Source: Cytophagales bacterium Ga0077538 (lineage in GTDB: Bacteria > Bacteroidota > Bacteroidia > Cytophagales > Cyclobacteriaceae). From it: a stretch of 33,661 nt of DNA. Location: NCBI GenBank assembly GCA_001464155.1, contig LNEN01000260.1, positions 1 through 33,661 on the forward strand, in the 5' to 3' direction. A program made the translations under genes and the position numbers. Below the pieces are notes generated by a model. That model was not told the DNA's origin, made no database searches, and saw only the letters and a program-made list of their open reading frames with translations. Shown here one piece after another: positions 16,380-24,455 of this stretch (positions are counted from its first letter, which is position 1; every line of letters starts with the position of its first letter).

Positions 16380-17429
16380 ATGAAATCAACCCCACTCATT
16401 CTTCTCTTTTCAGCCGCCTGGTTCGTACAAGCCTGTACCAGCAGCGAAGGCAACGATAAAGCTCTTGTAAAAAAATCGGAAGAGATTCCGGTAAAGATAA
16501 TTGCCTTAACTAAGCAAGAGGTAAGTTCTGTCATTGAGACTTCAGGGCTTTTTACCACAGACGATGAAACGATGTTAAGTTTCAAAACAGGTGGTGTGAT
16601 TGATCGCATTTATGTAAAAGAAGGCGATGCCATCAAAAAAGGACAAGTATTGGCTTCTTTAAATCTGACAGAAATTGAAGCGCAAGTTGCGCAGGCAAAA
16701 TTGGCTTTCGAAAAAGCTCAACGTGATTACAAACGAGTGGAAAATTTATACAAAGACAGTGTGGCCACCTTAGAGCAATTTCAAAATGCGAAAACAGGAT
16801 TTGACGTAGCGCAAAAACAATTAGAGGCTGCCAACTTCAATAGGTCCTTCTCCGAGATACGCGCCATCAACTCCGGTTATGTGTTACGCAAATTGGCCAA
16901 CGAGGGACAGGTAGTTGGGCCGGGTTCTGTGGTCTTACAAACCAATGGTGCCTCCACCAGCAATTGGAAACTGCGCGTGGGCGTTAGTGATCGCGAATGG
17001 GCTTCTGTCGCCTTGGGTGATAAAGCAACCATAACAACAGATGCTTTAGGTGATAAAAAATTAGTAGCACTCGTTACGCGCAAGTCAGAAGGAACAGATG
17101 GTGCGAGTGGCGCCTTTACCTTAGAGTTAACCCTGCAAGAATCCAGTCCATCTCTAGCCAGTGGTTTATTTGGTAAAGCTTCTATTCAGACCAATCGTAC
17201 TCAACATGTTTGGAGCATTCCCTACGATGCCTTGTTGGATGGTGATGCGCAATCTGGGTATGTGTTTACAACTAACGATTCGAAGACAGCCATCAAAACC
17301 AAGGTGAACATCGGCAGCATCACACGTCAGCATGTGTTGGTGACAGGCGGACTAGAAAATGCTACGTCCCTTATTGTATCCGGTAATGCATACCTGACAG
17401 ACGGTTCTAAAATTTCTGTACTTAACTAA
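16380..17429 (+). CDS. RND efflux periplasmic adaptor (membrane fusion) lipoprotein
   Basis: A 349-residue adaptor, anchored as a lipoprotein: signal of 18 residues with lipobox VQA-C19. Domain order is a barrel-sandwich half-motif (TGGVIDRIYVKEGDAIKKGQ, about 70-90), a helical hairpin (about 100-155, VAQAKLAFEKAQRDYKRVENLY), the second lipoyl half (EIRAINSGYVLRKLANEGQVV), then beta-barrel and membrane-proximal domains. It bridges the RND pump and the TolC-like duct encoded on either side. The gap to the pump gene is 72 bases and holds a GC-rich quasi-palindrome. Confidence 0.92.
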   Translation: MKSTPLILLFSAAWFVQACTSSEGNDKALVKKSEEIPVKIIALTKQEVSSVIETSGLFTTDDETMLSFKTGGVIDRIYVKEGDAIKKGQVLASLNLTEIEAQVAQAKLAFEKAQRDYKRVENLYKDSVATLEQFQNAKTGFDVAQKQLEAANFNRSFSEIRAINSGYVLRKLANEGQVVGPGSVVLQTNGASTSNWKLRVGVSDREWASVALGDKATITTDALGDKKLVALVTRKSEGTDGASGAFTLELTLQESSPSLASGLFGKASIQTNRTQHVWSIPYDALLDGDAQSGYVFTTNDSKTAIKTKVNIGSITRQHVLVTGGLENATSLIVSGNAYLTDGSKISVLN

Positions 17430-17454
17430 ATCATCTTATCCCGCCTCTTATAAA

Positions 17455-17486
17455 CCCTTCTCTCCAAGGAGGGGTACGGGGGAAGG
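17455..17486. repeat. GC-rich quasi-palindrome between adaptor and pump genes
   Basis: CCCTTCTCTCC (17455-17465) is partly complementary to the following GGAGGGG and GGGGGAAGG. The central CTCC-AA-GGAG pairs exactly. The GGAGG is over 30 bases from the ATG at 17502, too far to act as a ribosome-binding site. Possibly a short intergenic repeat or attenuating hairpin. Confidence 0.4.
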
Positions 17487-17501
17487 TCTAACATATTGAA
17501 T

Positions 17502-20500
17502 ATGAAAATATCAGACTACGCAGTAAAGAACTACCAATTCACCTTGGTGATCTTTCTCATGATTATCGCATTAGGGGCTACCACCATTCTCACCATGCCT
17601 CGTTCTGAAGACCCGGAACTACATGCACCCCAATATCCCATTGTTGCTATCTACCCCGGTACCAGTCCGCAAGACATGGAGGAATTAGTCGTTGAACCTC
17701 TGGAACGAAAAATATCAGAGCTGGAAGGGATCAAACGCATCAAAACAAACATCTCTGATGGCGTGGCTGTTCTTTTTATTGAATACAAGTACGAAAGTGA
17801 TGTAGATGACAAGTACTCAGAATTAGTACGTGAAGTAAATGCGCTGCGCAGTGAGCTGCCACAGAACATTGCCAGCATAGAAGTCCGCAGGGTGTTGCCT
17901 TCGGATGTAAACATCATGCAAATCGCCTTAGTTTCTGAAAATGCATCGCGCGATAAATTGAAAGAAGCGGCCGAAGATTTACAAGATAAGTTGGAGCAAA
18001 TCAAAGAATTAAAGAATATCAAAATTCATGGCCTGCCCGATCGCATCGTTCGGATTGATTTGAAATTAGAAAAAATGGCGCAATTGCGCATTCCGTTGGA
18101 AGCAGTGGTTGGCAACATCCAAAGTGAAATTGCCAACATACCAGGGGGAAGTGTGGATGCCGGAACGAAGTCCTTCAACATTAAAACAAGCGGTAACTAT
18201 GCAAATGTTGAAGAGATCGCTAATACCATTGTGTATTCTGCTAACAACAACAATATTTTTCTGCGCGACATCGCAGCCGTGTATGCTTCGTATGAAGAGG
18301 AAACTCACCTCACGCGCTTAAATGGCTATCGCAGTGTGTTTGTGACTGCTGCCCAAAAACCGGGTGAAAATATTTCCAAGACACAAGAGCGCTATCTAAC
18401 CGTCATCGAGTCCTTTAAGAAAAACCTACCTGCGAACATTGATTTAGTACATCACTTTGATCAGGCGAACAATGTGAACAAACGATTAAAAGGTTTGGGT
18501 ATTGATTTCATCATTGCCATACTCCTGGTGGCGATTACCTTGTTGCCACTTGGTCAGCGTGCAGCCATCATTGTGATGATTTCCATTCCGCTTTCGCTTG
18601 CGATTGGTATCGTACTCATGAATGCACTCGGCTACAACTTAAATCAACTGAGTATTGTAGGACTGGTGGTGGCGCTTGGTTTACTAGTCGATGACAGTAT
18701 CGTAGTAGTCGAAAATATTGAGCGCTGGATGGCCAATGGTTACTCGCGTTTAGAAGCAACACTAAAAGCAACACAACAAATCGGATTAGCTGTAATCGGT
18801 TGTACGGCCACCTTGATCATTGCCTTTCTCCCTTTAGTATTCTTACCTGAAGCAGCCGGTGAATTTATTCGCAGTCTGCCCATGGGTGTAATCTTAAGTG
18901 TACTCGCTTCCATGGTAGTGTCGCTGACCATCATTCCTTTTCTATCAAGTCGCATCTTGAAAGAACAACACGGACATCCGAATGGAAACATCTTCATGCG
19001 TGGGTTAAAGAAGATTATTTCTGGTAGTTATTCTGTTCTATTAGATAAGGCCTTGGCAAAACCCTGGTGGACCATTGCTGTGGCCGTTGTTATCTTCATT
19101 GGTTCACTACAACTATTCCCTGTGATTGGTTTCAGTTTATTCCCAGCTTCTGAAAAGCCACAGTTTTTAGTAGAGATCACTACTCCTTTGCAATCCAATC
19201 TTAGTTATACCGATAGTGTAACGCGAAAGATTGAAAAGGAATTGGCGGAACATGAAGAGATCCAATTTTTTGCTACCAATGTTGGCAAAGGCAATCCGCG
19301 CATTTACTACAATGTAATTCCAGAAAATGAGCGCACCGATTACACACAAATTTTTGTACAGTTAGAAGGAAATACTTCTAATACCAGAAAGCTGGCCCTC
19401 ATTGAAGAGTTGAGAAAGAAGTGGACACCCTACCCCGGTGCCAAAGTAGAAGTGAAAAATTTCGAACAAGGTCCTCCGATCAATGCACCAGTAGAAGTAC
19501 GCTTATTTGGTGACAACCTGGATTCACTCAGAACGCTTGCCAGCCGGGTAGAGAGTATGTTACAAAATACCGAAGGCACCATTTACATCACCAATCCTGT
19601 GATGCACTTGAAGTCTGATATTAAAGTAGATATTAATAAAGAGAAGGCTCAAATGTTAGGCATCCCTACAGTTACAATCGATCGCACGGTTCGTTTGGCT
19701 GTGGCTGGTTTACAGGTTGGAAAATATTCAGATGAAAAGGGAAATGATGTAGGCATTGTACTTGGAAAAGGGAATGAAGGACAGGCTACGTTGCGATCGC
19801 TTGAGAACATTTATGTTAACAATCAACAAGGAAGAGCCATACCGCTAAATCAAGTAGCTTCGCTACGATTAGAAGCCTCTCCGCTTAACATCAATCACTT
19901 TGATAAAATACGCATGGTATCCATTACTGCCTTTGTCGATAAAGGATACTTAGTCGACAATGTGCTGAAGGAAGTGATGGATAAAATGGACACAATGAAC
20001 TTACCCGATGGATATTCCTATGGTATGGGAGGTGAAATTGAAAGCCGCCAAGAATCCTTTGGAGGATTTGAAAGTGTGATTATCGTAACCATCTTTCTGT
20101 TTATTGCGGTACTGATTTTAGAATTTGGAACCTTCAAAAGTACCCTTATTGTACTCTCAGTTATTCCCCTGGGAATTGTCGGGGCGGTGATTGCCTTATT
20201 GGTGACTGGCAATTCACTTTCGTTTGTTGCCATCATCGGTCTGATTGCACTGGCTGGTATCGAAGTGAAGAACACAATTCTTCTAGTGGACTTTACAAAT
20301 CAATTACGTGAGCAAGGCAAGTCATTGGAAGAAGCGATACGCGAAGCAGGAGAAGTACGCTTCTTGCCTATCATCTTAACATCAATGACAGCCATCGGTG
20401 GTTTAACACCGATTGCTCTTTCTTCTAATCCACTTATTTCTCCATTAGCCATAGTGCTCATTGGTGGATTGATCAGCTCTACACTTTTATCCAGAGTTGT

Positions 20501-20558
20501 GACACCCGTTGTGTATAAATTGATCCCACCTCGTGTGGAAGTAAAAACACCTGCTTAA
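17502..20558 (+). CDS. RND-family efflux pump (HAE1-like inner-membrane transporter)
   Basis: A 1018-residue proton-driven exporter of the AcrB type. One N-terminal helix (13-33) is followed by a large periplasmic loop, helices 2-6 (about 333-490), a short linker, helix 7, the second periplasmic loop and helices 8-12. Proton-relay residues are present: D397 and D398 in helix 4 (GLLVDDSIVVVENIERW) and the lysine of GIEVKNTILLVDF in helix 10. The ATG at 17502 is used; the frame also allows a TTG two codons upstream. With the TolC-like and adaptor proteins it forms the tripartite pump. A hairpin follows the gene. Substrate is unknown; the pair of acidic residues and overall size favour drugs or lipophilic compounds over metals. 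Confidence 0.95.
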   Translation: MKISDYAVKNYQFTLVIFLMIIALGATTILTMPRSEDPELHAPQYPIVAIYPGTSPQDMEELVVEPLERKISELEGIKRIKTNISDGVAVLFIEYKYESDVDDKYSELVREVNALRSELPQNIASIEVRRVLPSDVNIMQIALVSENASRDKLKEAAEDLQDKLEQIKELKNIKIHGLPDRIVRIDLKLEKMAQLRIPLEAVVGNIQSEIANIPGGSVDAGTKSFNIKTSGNYANVEEIANTIVYSANNNNIFLRDIAAVYASYEEETHLTRLNGYRSVFVTAAQKPGENISKTQERYLTVIESFKKNLPANIDLVHHFDQANNVNKRLKGLGIDFIIAILLVAITLLPLGQRAAIIVMISIPLSLAIGIVLMNALGYNLNQLSIVGLVVALGLLVDDSIVVVENIERWMANGYSRLEATLKATQQIGLAVIGCTATLIIAFLPLVFLPEAAGEFIRSLPMGVILSVLASMVVSLTIIPFLSSRILKEQHGHPNGNIFMRGLKKIISGSYSVLLDKALAKPWWTIAVAVVIFIGSLQLFPVIGFSLFPASEKPQFLVEITTPLQSNLSYTDSVTRKIEKELAEHEEIQFFATNVGKGNPRIYYNVIPENERTDYTQIFVQLEGNTSNTRKLALIEELRKKWTPYPGAKVEVKNFEQGPPINAPVEVRLFGDNLDSLRTLASRVESMLQNTEGTIYITNPVMHLKSDIKVDINKEKAQMLGIPTVTIDRTVRLAVAGLQVGKYSDEKGNDVGIVLGKGNEGQATLRSLENIYVNNQQGRAIPLNQVASLRLEASPLNINHFDKIRMVSITAFVDKGYLVDNVLKEVMDKMDTMNLPDGYSYGMGGEIESRQESFGGFESVIIVTIFLFIAVLILEFGTFKSTLIVLSVIPLGIVGAVIALLVTGNSLSFVAIIGLIALAGIEVKNTILLVDFTNQLREQGKSLEEAIREAGEVRFLPIILTSMTAIGGLTPIALSSNPLISPLAIVLIGGLISSTLLSRVVTPVVYKLIPPRVEVKTPA

Positions 20559-20572
20559 CGCTGCAGAACCAA

Positions 20573-20605
20573 CCTGAAAGCACTTTTTCATCAAGTGTTT
20601 TCAGG
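20573..20605 (+). terminator. Hairpin after the efflux operon
   Basis: CCTGAAAGCACTT (20573-20585) and AAGTGTTTTCAGG (20593-20605) pair over 13 positions with one G-T, with a 7-base loop. The following T-content is modest (GGTTTTGTT), so termination may be partial. Confidence 0.65.
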
Positions 20606-20625
20606 TAAAGGTTTTGTTATAGATG

Positions 20626-20641
20626 AAGATCAATTGATCTT
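20626..20641. promoter_or_regulatory. 16-bp perfect palindrome upstream of the lipoprotein gene
   Basis: AAGATCAATTGATCTT, fully self-complementary, 95 bases before the ATG at 20737. It is a possible operator, but a 16-bp palindrome is not rare enough in 33 kb to be convincing alone. Confidence 0.3.
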
Positions 20642-20736
20642 ATTGTCCATTCATCGAAGCATAGTGTCATTGGTCCGTGCTCTCCCAATTCCAGCAAATT
20701 CTCTTCGTTGTATAGTCAAACAAACCCAAATTGACT

Positions 20737-21471
20737 ATGAAAGGATTCGCAAGATTAAGCATTAGCCTGATGGTAGTATTCACCATTTTTGGCTGTCAGA
20801 CAAAAGAAAACAAAATGCTTCGTGCTTCCGTAGATTCTCTCAAAACAGAACTAAGCACCAGCATGGAAGTAGCACAAACACTCAGTGAAGTGGGCTCACT
20901 CATGGATTCTATTGATCAGAATAGAAATCTGCTAAATGTGAATATGGTGGAAGGAACCTCCTACACCAATTACAAAGAGCGGATGTGGGAGCTGAATGAA
21001 TATGTGAAACAAACCGTCCGGAAGATCGCCTCGTTAGAGGAAGTGGTTCGCAAGTCTAAATCGAATAATTCATACTACGCCTCTACTATTAAAAAATTAA
21101 AGGCAGATCTTGAATCACAAACCCTTCGGATGACAGCACTGCAACAAGAAGTAGAAAGCGTACGCAGTCAGAATACCGAGCTTACCGAATCAGTGCGATT
21201 AAAGAATGAAGCATTGGTGGCGCGCGATGAAATGATTCAACTTAATCAACAAAGTATTGCTTCGCTAGAGCAACGTTTGCAAGAGATTTCAATACAAGCT
21301 TCTACAGATCAGGCTGATGCCTTATTCAAGCAAGCGCAAGCTCTTGAGATTGCCGCACAGCGAACCAAATTTGCTCCTAAGAAAAAGAAAGCAACCTCTC
21401 GGGAAGCATTGGAGAATTATAGCGCTAGAAAAATCCATTTAAGAAAGTTTTGGAGAGGGGGAGGTGAATAG
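20737..21471 (+). CDS. Coiled-coil lipoprotein of unknown function
   Basis: A 244-residue envelope protein. A lipoprotein signal ends at C20 (FTIFG-C). Residues about 25-205 are heptad-rich and charged, predicted to form long coiled coils (e.g. ESVRSQNTELTESVRLKNEALVARDEM). The last 35 residues are very basic (KFAPKKKKATS, ARKIHLRKFWRGGGE), which could contact phospholipid headgroups, peptidoglycan or nucleic acid. The ATG at 20737 is used; an upstream TTG at 20731 adds only two codons. It lies 178 bases after the efflux operon but behind a hairpin, so it is probably its own unit. I do not recognise a named family. Confidence 0.7.
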   Translation: MKGFARLSISLMVVFTIFGCQTKENKMLRASVDSLKTELSTSMEVAQTLSEVGSLMDSIDQNRNLLNVNMVEGTSYTNYKERMWELNEYVKQTVRKIASLEEVVRKSKSNNSYYASTIKKLKADLESQTLRMTALQQEVESVRSQNTELTESVRLKNEALVARDEMIQLNQQSIASLEQRLQEISIQASTDQADALFKQAQALEIAAQRTKFAPKKKKATSREALENYSARKIHLRKFWRGGGE

Positions 21472-21509
21472 GTGTACCATTTTGAGAGGGTGGTGCACCT
21501 TTCTTTTTT
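21471..21509 (+). terminator. Intrinsic terminator of the coiled-coil lipoprotein gene
   Basis: GGTGTACCA (21471-21479) pairs with TGGTGCACC (21491-21499) with one G-T, then TTTCTTTTTT. The stem begins on the last base of the stop codon. Confidence 0.8.
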
Positions 21510-21758
21510 CTATCGAATGAAATTTTTATTAGAAATAGTTACCCTAAACAAGGAGAATTATGATTTTTTGATTGTGAAAAAGATTGATCAAAACCGCAAA
21601 AGCAGCCATTCCAATAAAATATCTCTCACCTATTGTGCGTAGTATCGTCTCCCACCCTTCTTTTTGACAGATTCTTCACTTAAAGATCTGTGTACCATTC
21701 TCACTAAAATTGATTTGTAAATACAAGAAAAATCGAATTACTTGTATGGACCAAGTCT

Positions 21759-21944
21759 ATGGTTCGCATCCTACTTTTTACTAGCCTGATTCTCTCTTCC
21801 TTCAGCTCTTTTTCTCAGCCGGAGCAGGATAGTTTGCGTATCCATACACAGTTCCGCGATTTACATAGCGTCCCTTGCTTTAGAGCAGATAAGACCCACC
21901 AGCGATTATCTCAATGGTTTTGCGAACTATATTATTTCCTATAG
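21759..21944 (+). pseudogene. Frameshifted 5' part of the histidine kinase gene
   Basis: The ATG at 21759 opens a clear Sec signal peptide (MVRILLFTSLILSSFSSFSQ) and about 15 residues of mature start (PEQDSLRIHTQFRD). The frame then goes on to a stop at 21944. The +1 frame is open from 21790 and runs into the histidine kinase at 22006. From about 21859 that frame gives a convincing helical segment (NGFANYIISYSNWVKANY). One extra base, or two missing bases, between roughly 21840 and 21905 would join the two. No long homopolymer lies in that interval, so a real mutation is as likely as a read error. Confidence 0.65.
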
Positions 21945-22005
21945 CAATTGGGTAAAGGCTAACTACAAGCTCAGTGCAGAGTTTGGGTTCCGTTCGCTCC
22001 GCTAC

Positions 22006-23601
22006 ATGGAAAAAACAAATTTTTTCTATGAGAAATCACTCGTTCTCCTGGAACTCAGCCGCACCTTTGTGGATCTCAAAAATTTAAAGGAAGGAAAAAA
22101 ATACCTTGACCTTACCTTGACCATCGCCAAAGAACATCCCGAAGACGATCGAATCATGGCCAATTATTACCGTGAATTATCGTTCTACTTTTTGGAAATC
22201 AATGAGACAGACTCTGCCTTGGCTGCCGCACAAAAAGGAATACATATCTATGAAAATAGAGGAGACAAATTAAATGCGAGTGTTCTCTACAGTCGTCAGA
22301 TACGCGCTTACCTCCTTCAACAAAAATTTGAGAAGGCAGCCATTCTGTGCAGAAAAACACTTGTGTTAGATAGTCTTGTTAAAAATAAAAGAGGACAAGG
22401 AATCAGTTTTCTCCAAATGGCAACCATCTTGGGTGAATTAAATAAGGTTGACAGCGCTATACTGCTTGTTAAAAAAGCAATTACGATCAACAAAGAAATT
22501 GGGAATTGGCAAGCCTTGCATCGCTCGTATAAAAAGCTGAGTGAATTATATGTAGCTAAAAACAAACCTTTGTTAGCCATCGAACAACTACTCCTGGCCG
22601 ATGTGTTTAAAGACAGTCTGTACAACGTTCGCTCTTCCGGTCAAATTGAAGAAATGAAAATTTTGTATGAGACAGAGAAAAAAGATAATACGATTGCCCT
22701 ACTTGAAAAAGATAAAGCGCTTCAAGAACAACAAACTCGCAATCAACGTCTCTTTGTTGGATTTTTAATAGCTCTTATTATTTTATTGGGTATTCTACTT
22801 TTTGTTGTGTTTCGTTCTCAGCGAGTTCAAAAAAAGACTAATAAGGAATTAGAGGAGAAAAATAAATCCATTGAGCAGCAACGGGAAGAGATGCAATTAC
22901 AGGCAGAAAAGCTACAAGAATTAAATCAGCTCAAGTCAAAACTTTTCTCCGTCATCGGTCATGATTTACGAGGCCCCATCAATAGCTTACAAGCACTACT
23001 GGATCTCTTCACTAAAAATTTACTAACGCAAGAAGAATTTATACAACACTCCGATAAATTAAAGGCTAGTGTAAACATTATACAGCGTACGTTGGAGAAT
23101 TTACTAAACTGGTCGCTCAGTCAAATGGAAGGTATTCGCACAAGGCCTTCGGTAATGGACATTAAAAATTCTGCGGACGAGGCCGCCCGACTGCTTACCG
23201 ATATTGCTTCTCGTAAAAACATTCATGTGGAGAATACTATAGAAAGCGCTTTGTTGGTGTATGCAGATCCGGATCAAGTGCAACTCATTCTACGAAATCT
23301 GATTCACAACGGCATTAAATTTTCGAAAGCCAACAGCACGGTCACCATTTCAGCCGTTACTAAAGATCGGGAATGCTCTATTTCCATTCTTGATCAGGGT
23401 ATCGGCATGACTCAGGAAGAACTGGAGCGCCTTCAGATTCAGAAAGAACATTTCACTAAGATTGGAACCCTCCAAGAAAAAGGTACTGGACTCGGGATTC
23501 TATTATGCCGGGAGTTTGTAACTCGCAATGAAGGAACACTTACTATTCAAAGTGAAGCAGGAAAAGGAACGATCATTTCCCTTACACTTCCACTTGCTTA
23601 A
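22006..23601 (+). CDS. TPR sensor histidine kinase (main part; 5' end frameshifted)
   Basis: Counting from the ATG at 22006: residues 1-230 hold about five tetratricopeptide repeats (e.g. YYRELSFYFLEINETDSALAAA, ISFLQMATILGELNKVDSAI). A membrane helix at 249-269 and a coiled coil at 271-310 follow. The HisKA domain has the phospho-acceptor H319 (VIGHDLRGPINS), and the HATPase domain has N435 (NLIHNGIKFS), DQGIGM (463-468) and GTGLG (493-497). All kinase boxes are intact. The natural protein should have an exported TPR sensor, but the signal peptide is encoded in another frame just upstream. Starting at 22006 would remove the export signal and the first TPR helices. There is no response regulator next door. 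The stop overlaps that of the convergent CDGSH gene. Confidence 0.85.
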   Translation: MEKTNFFYEKSLVLLELSRTFVDLKNLKEGKKYLDLTLTIAKEHPEDDRIMANYYRELSFYFLEINETDSALAAAQKGIHIYENRGDKLNASVLYSRQIRAYLLQQKFEKAAILCRKTLVLDSLVKNKRGQGISFLQMATILGELNKVDSAILLVKKAITINKEIGNWQALHRSYKKLSELYVAKNKPLLAIEQLLLADVFKDSLYNVRSSGQIEEMKILYETEKKDNTIALLEKDKALQEQQTRNQRLFVGFLIALIILLGILLFVVFRSQRVQKKTNKELEEKNKSIEQQREEMQLQAEKLQELNQLKSKLFSVIGHDLRGPINSLQALLDLFTKNLLTQEEFIQHSDKLKASVNIIQRTLENLLNWSLSQMEGIRTRPSVMDIKNSADEAARLLTDIASRKNIHVENTIESALLVYADPDQVQLILRNLIHNGIKFSKANSTVTISAVTKDRECSISILDQGIGMTQEELERLQIQKEHFTKIGTLQEKGTGLGILLCREFVTRNEGTLTIQSEAGKGTIISLTLPLA

Positions 23602-24026
23602 GCTTTAAAATCGATCTTGCGATGAGATCCATCACAAAAAGGTTTGTTGCTTGATGCCCCACAACGGCAGAAGGCAGTTACGTTATTCTTCTTCGTCAAA
23701 ACACCGGCAGCATCTTTCACGACTACATTTCCATAAACCATCAAGGGGCCATTGACCACTGGTTCCATAATAGTTTCCGCTGATACACTTACTTGATCCT
23801 TTTCTGCCTCCTTGTTTAGGTAGTAACTTAACGCACCACTTGGGCATTTCTTTACCTGTGCAATTATTTTTTCGGTAGCGGATTTTTCCGGAGTAATCCA
23901 AGGACGCTTCTGTGGATCGAACACTTCACCTAAACCTTTAAAACATATTGCAGAGTGAACACATTCTGTTGGCTTCCATACGATGGTCACCTCTCCGTTG
24001 GTATATTTTTTTGTGATGTCCTTCAT
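23598..24026 (-). CDS. Iron-sulfur protein: Fer4_19 plus CDGSH domains
   Basis: A 142-residue cytoplasmic protein with two metal domains. Residues 5-70 are a divergent mono-cluster ferredoxin (DUF1271/YjdI-type) with C22, C28 and C61 (TECVHSAICFKG, KKCPSGAL). Residues 93-140 are a CDGSH domain with C120-x-C122, C131-D-G-S-H135, the ligands of a 2Fe-2S cluster with one histidine. The probable role is electron transfer or redox sensing. It is the last gene of the minus-strand redox cluster, 26 bases after the OsmC gene; that gap is filled by a 7-bp-period repeat that also lies just before its ATG. Its TAA overlaps the TAA of the convergent kinase gene (shared TTAA at 23598-23601). Confidence 0.9.
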   Translation of the reverse strand: MKDITKKYTNGEVTIVWKPTECVHSAICFKGLGEVFDPQKRPWITPEKSATEKIIAQVKKCPSGALSYYLNKEAEKDQVSVSAETIMEPVVNGPLMVYGNVVVKDAAGVLTKKNNVTAFCRCGASSNKPFCDGSHRKIDFKA

Positions 24027-24030
24027 AGAA

Positions 24031-24079
24031 GTTAATAGTTATTGGCTATCTGTTAACTGACAACAGATAGCTGGGTACT
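24031..24079. repeat. Degenerate 7-bp-period array across the OsmC stop codon
   Basis: Seven 7-bp units, each beginning with G at 24031, 24038, 24045, 24052, 24059, 24066 and 24073 (GTTAATA, GTTATTG, GCTATCT, GTTAACT, GACAACA and so on). A perfect 10-bp stem, 24045-24054 with 24062-24071, lies inside. The array fills the gap between OsmC and CDGSH genes and extends 24 bases into the OsmC gene, encoding its last eight residues. Confidence 0.7.
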
Positions 24080-24454
24080 AATCTGAATGGGGTTAGTGAG
24101 TACTTTGTGCACTGGACACAATTTAGCGATTTGTAACATGCGCTGATGTTGGGCCTCGTCTAAGTTGCCCATAATTTTTATATCCGTTTCGAAAGCCGTT
24201 CCCCCTTCCACCTCTTTAGAGACAACCGATACCTGGATTTCCTTTACATCAAATTTTTTGCGGTTTGCATACATGCGCAAGGTAATGGCTGTGCAAGAGG
24301 CTAAGGACATGCGTAGAAAATCACCGGGGCGCGGCCCCAAATCCTTTCCGCCTACATCCATTGGTTCATCAGCAACAAGCATGTGTGTGCGAGCTACCAA
24401 TTCTGTTTTGTAGGTATCTGTTCCGATCGTTGCGACAGCAATTTTTTCTTCCAT
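24053..24454 (-). CDS. OsmC-family protein
   Basis: A 133-residue OsmC/Ohr-fold protein. The two family cysteines are C54 (LASCTAITLRMYANRK) and C113 (AKLCPVHKVL), the thiol pair used by OsmC and Ohr peroxidases to reduce organic hydroperoxides. Glu/Arg partner positions of Ohr are not obvious, so it fits the broader YhfA-like OsmC branch. It begins one base before the nitroreductase stop, so the two are almost certainly co-transcribed and coupled. Its final residues STQLSVVS are encoded by a 7-bp-period repeat array, beyond the normal end of the fold (NPIQIS). It is likely part of an oxidative or electrophile-stress unit. Confidence 0.9.
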   Translation of the reverse strand: MEEKIAVATIGTDTYKTELVARTHMLVADEPMDVGGKDLGPRPGDFLRMSLASCTAITLRMYANRKKFDVKEIQVSVVSKEVEGGTAFETDIKIMGNLDEAQHQRMLQIAKLCPVHKVLTNPIQISTQLSVVS

Positions 24455-24455
24455 A

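Noticed and set aside
21551-21571. Strong ribosome-binding-like AAGGAG followed by ATG ATT TTT TGA
   Set aside because: The reading frame has only three codons; no leader-peptide or attenuator structure supports it.
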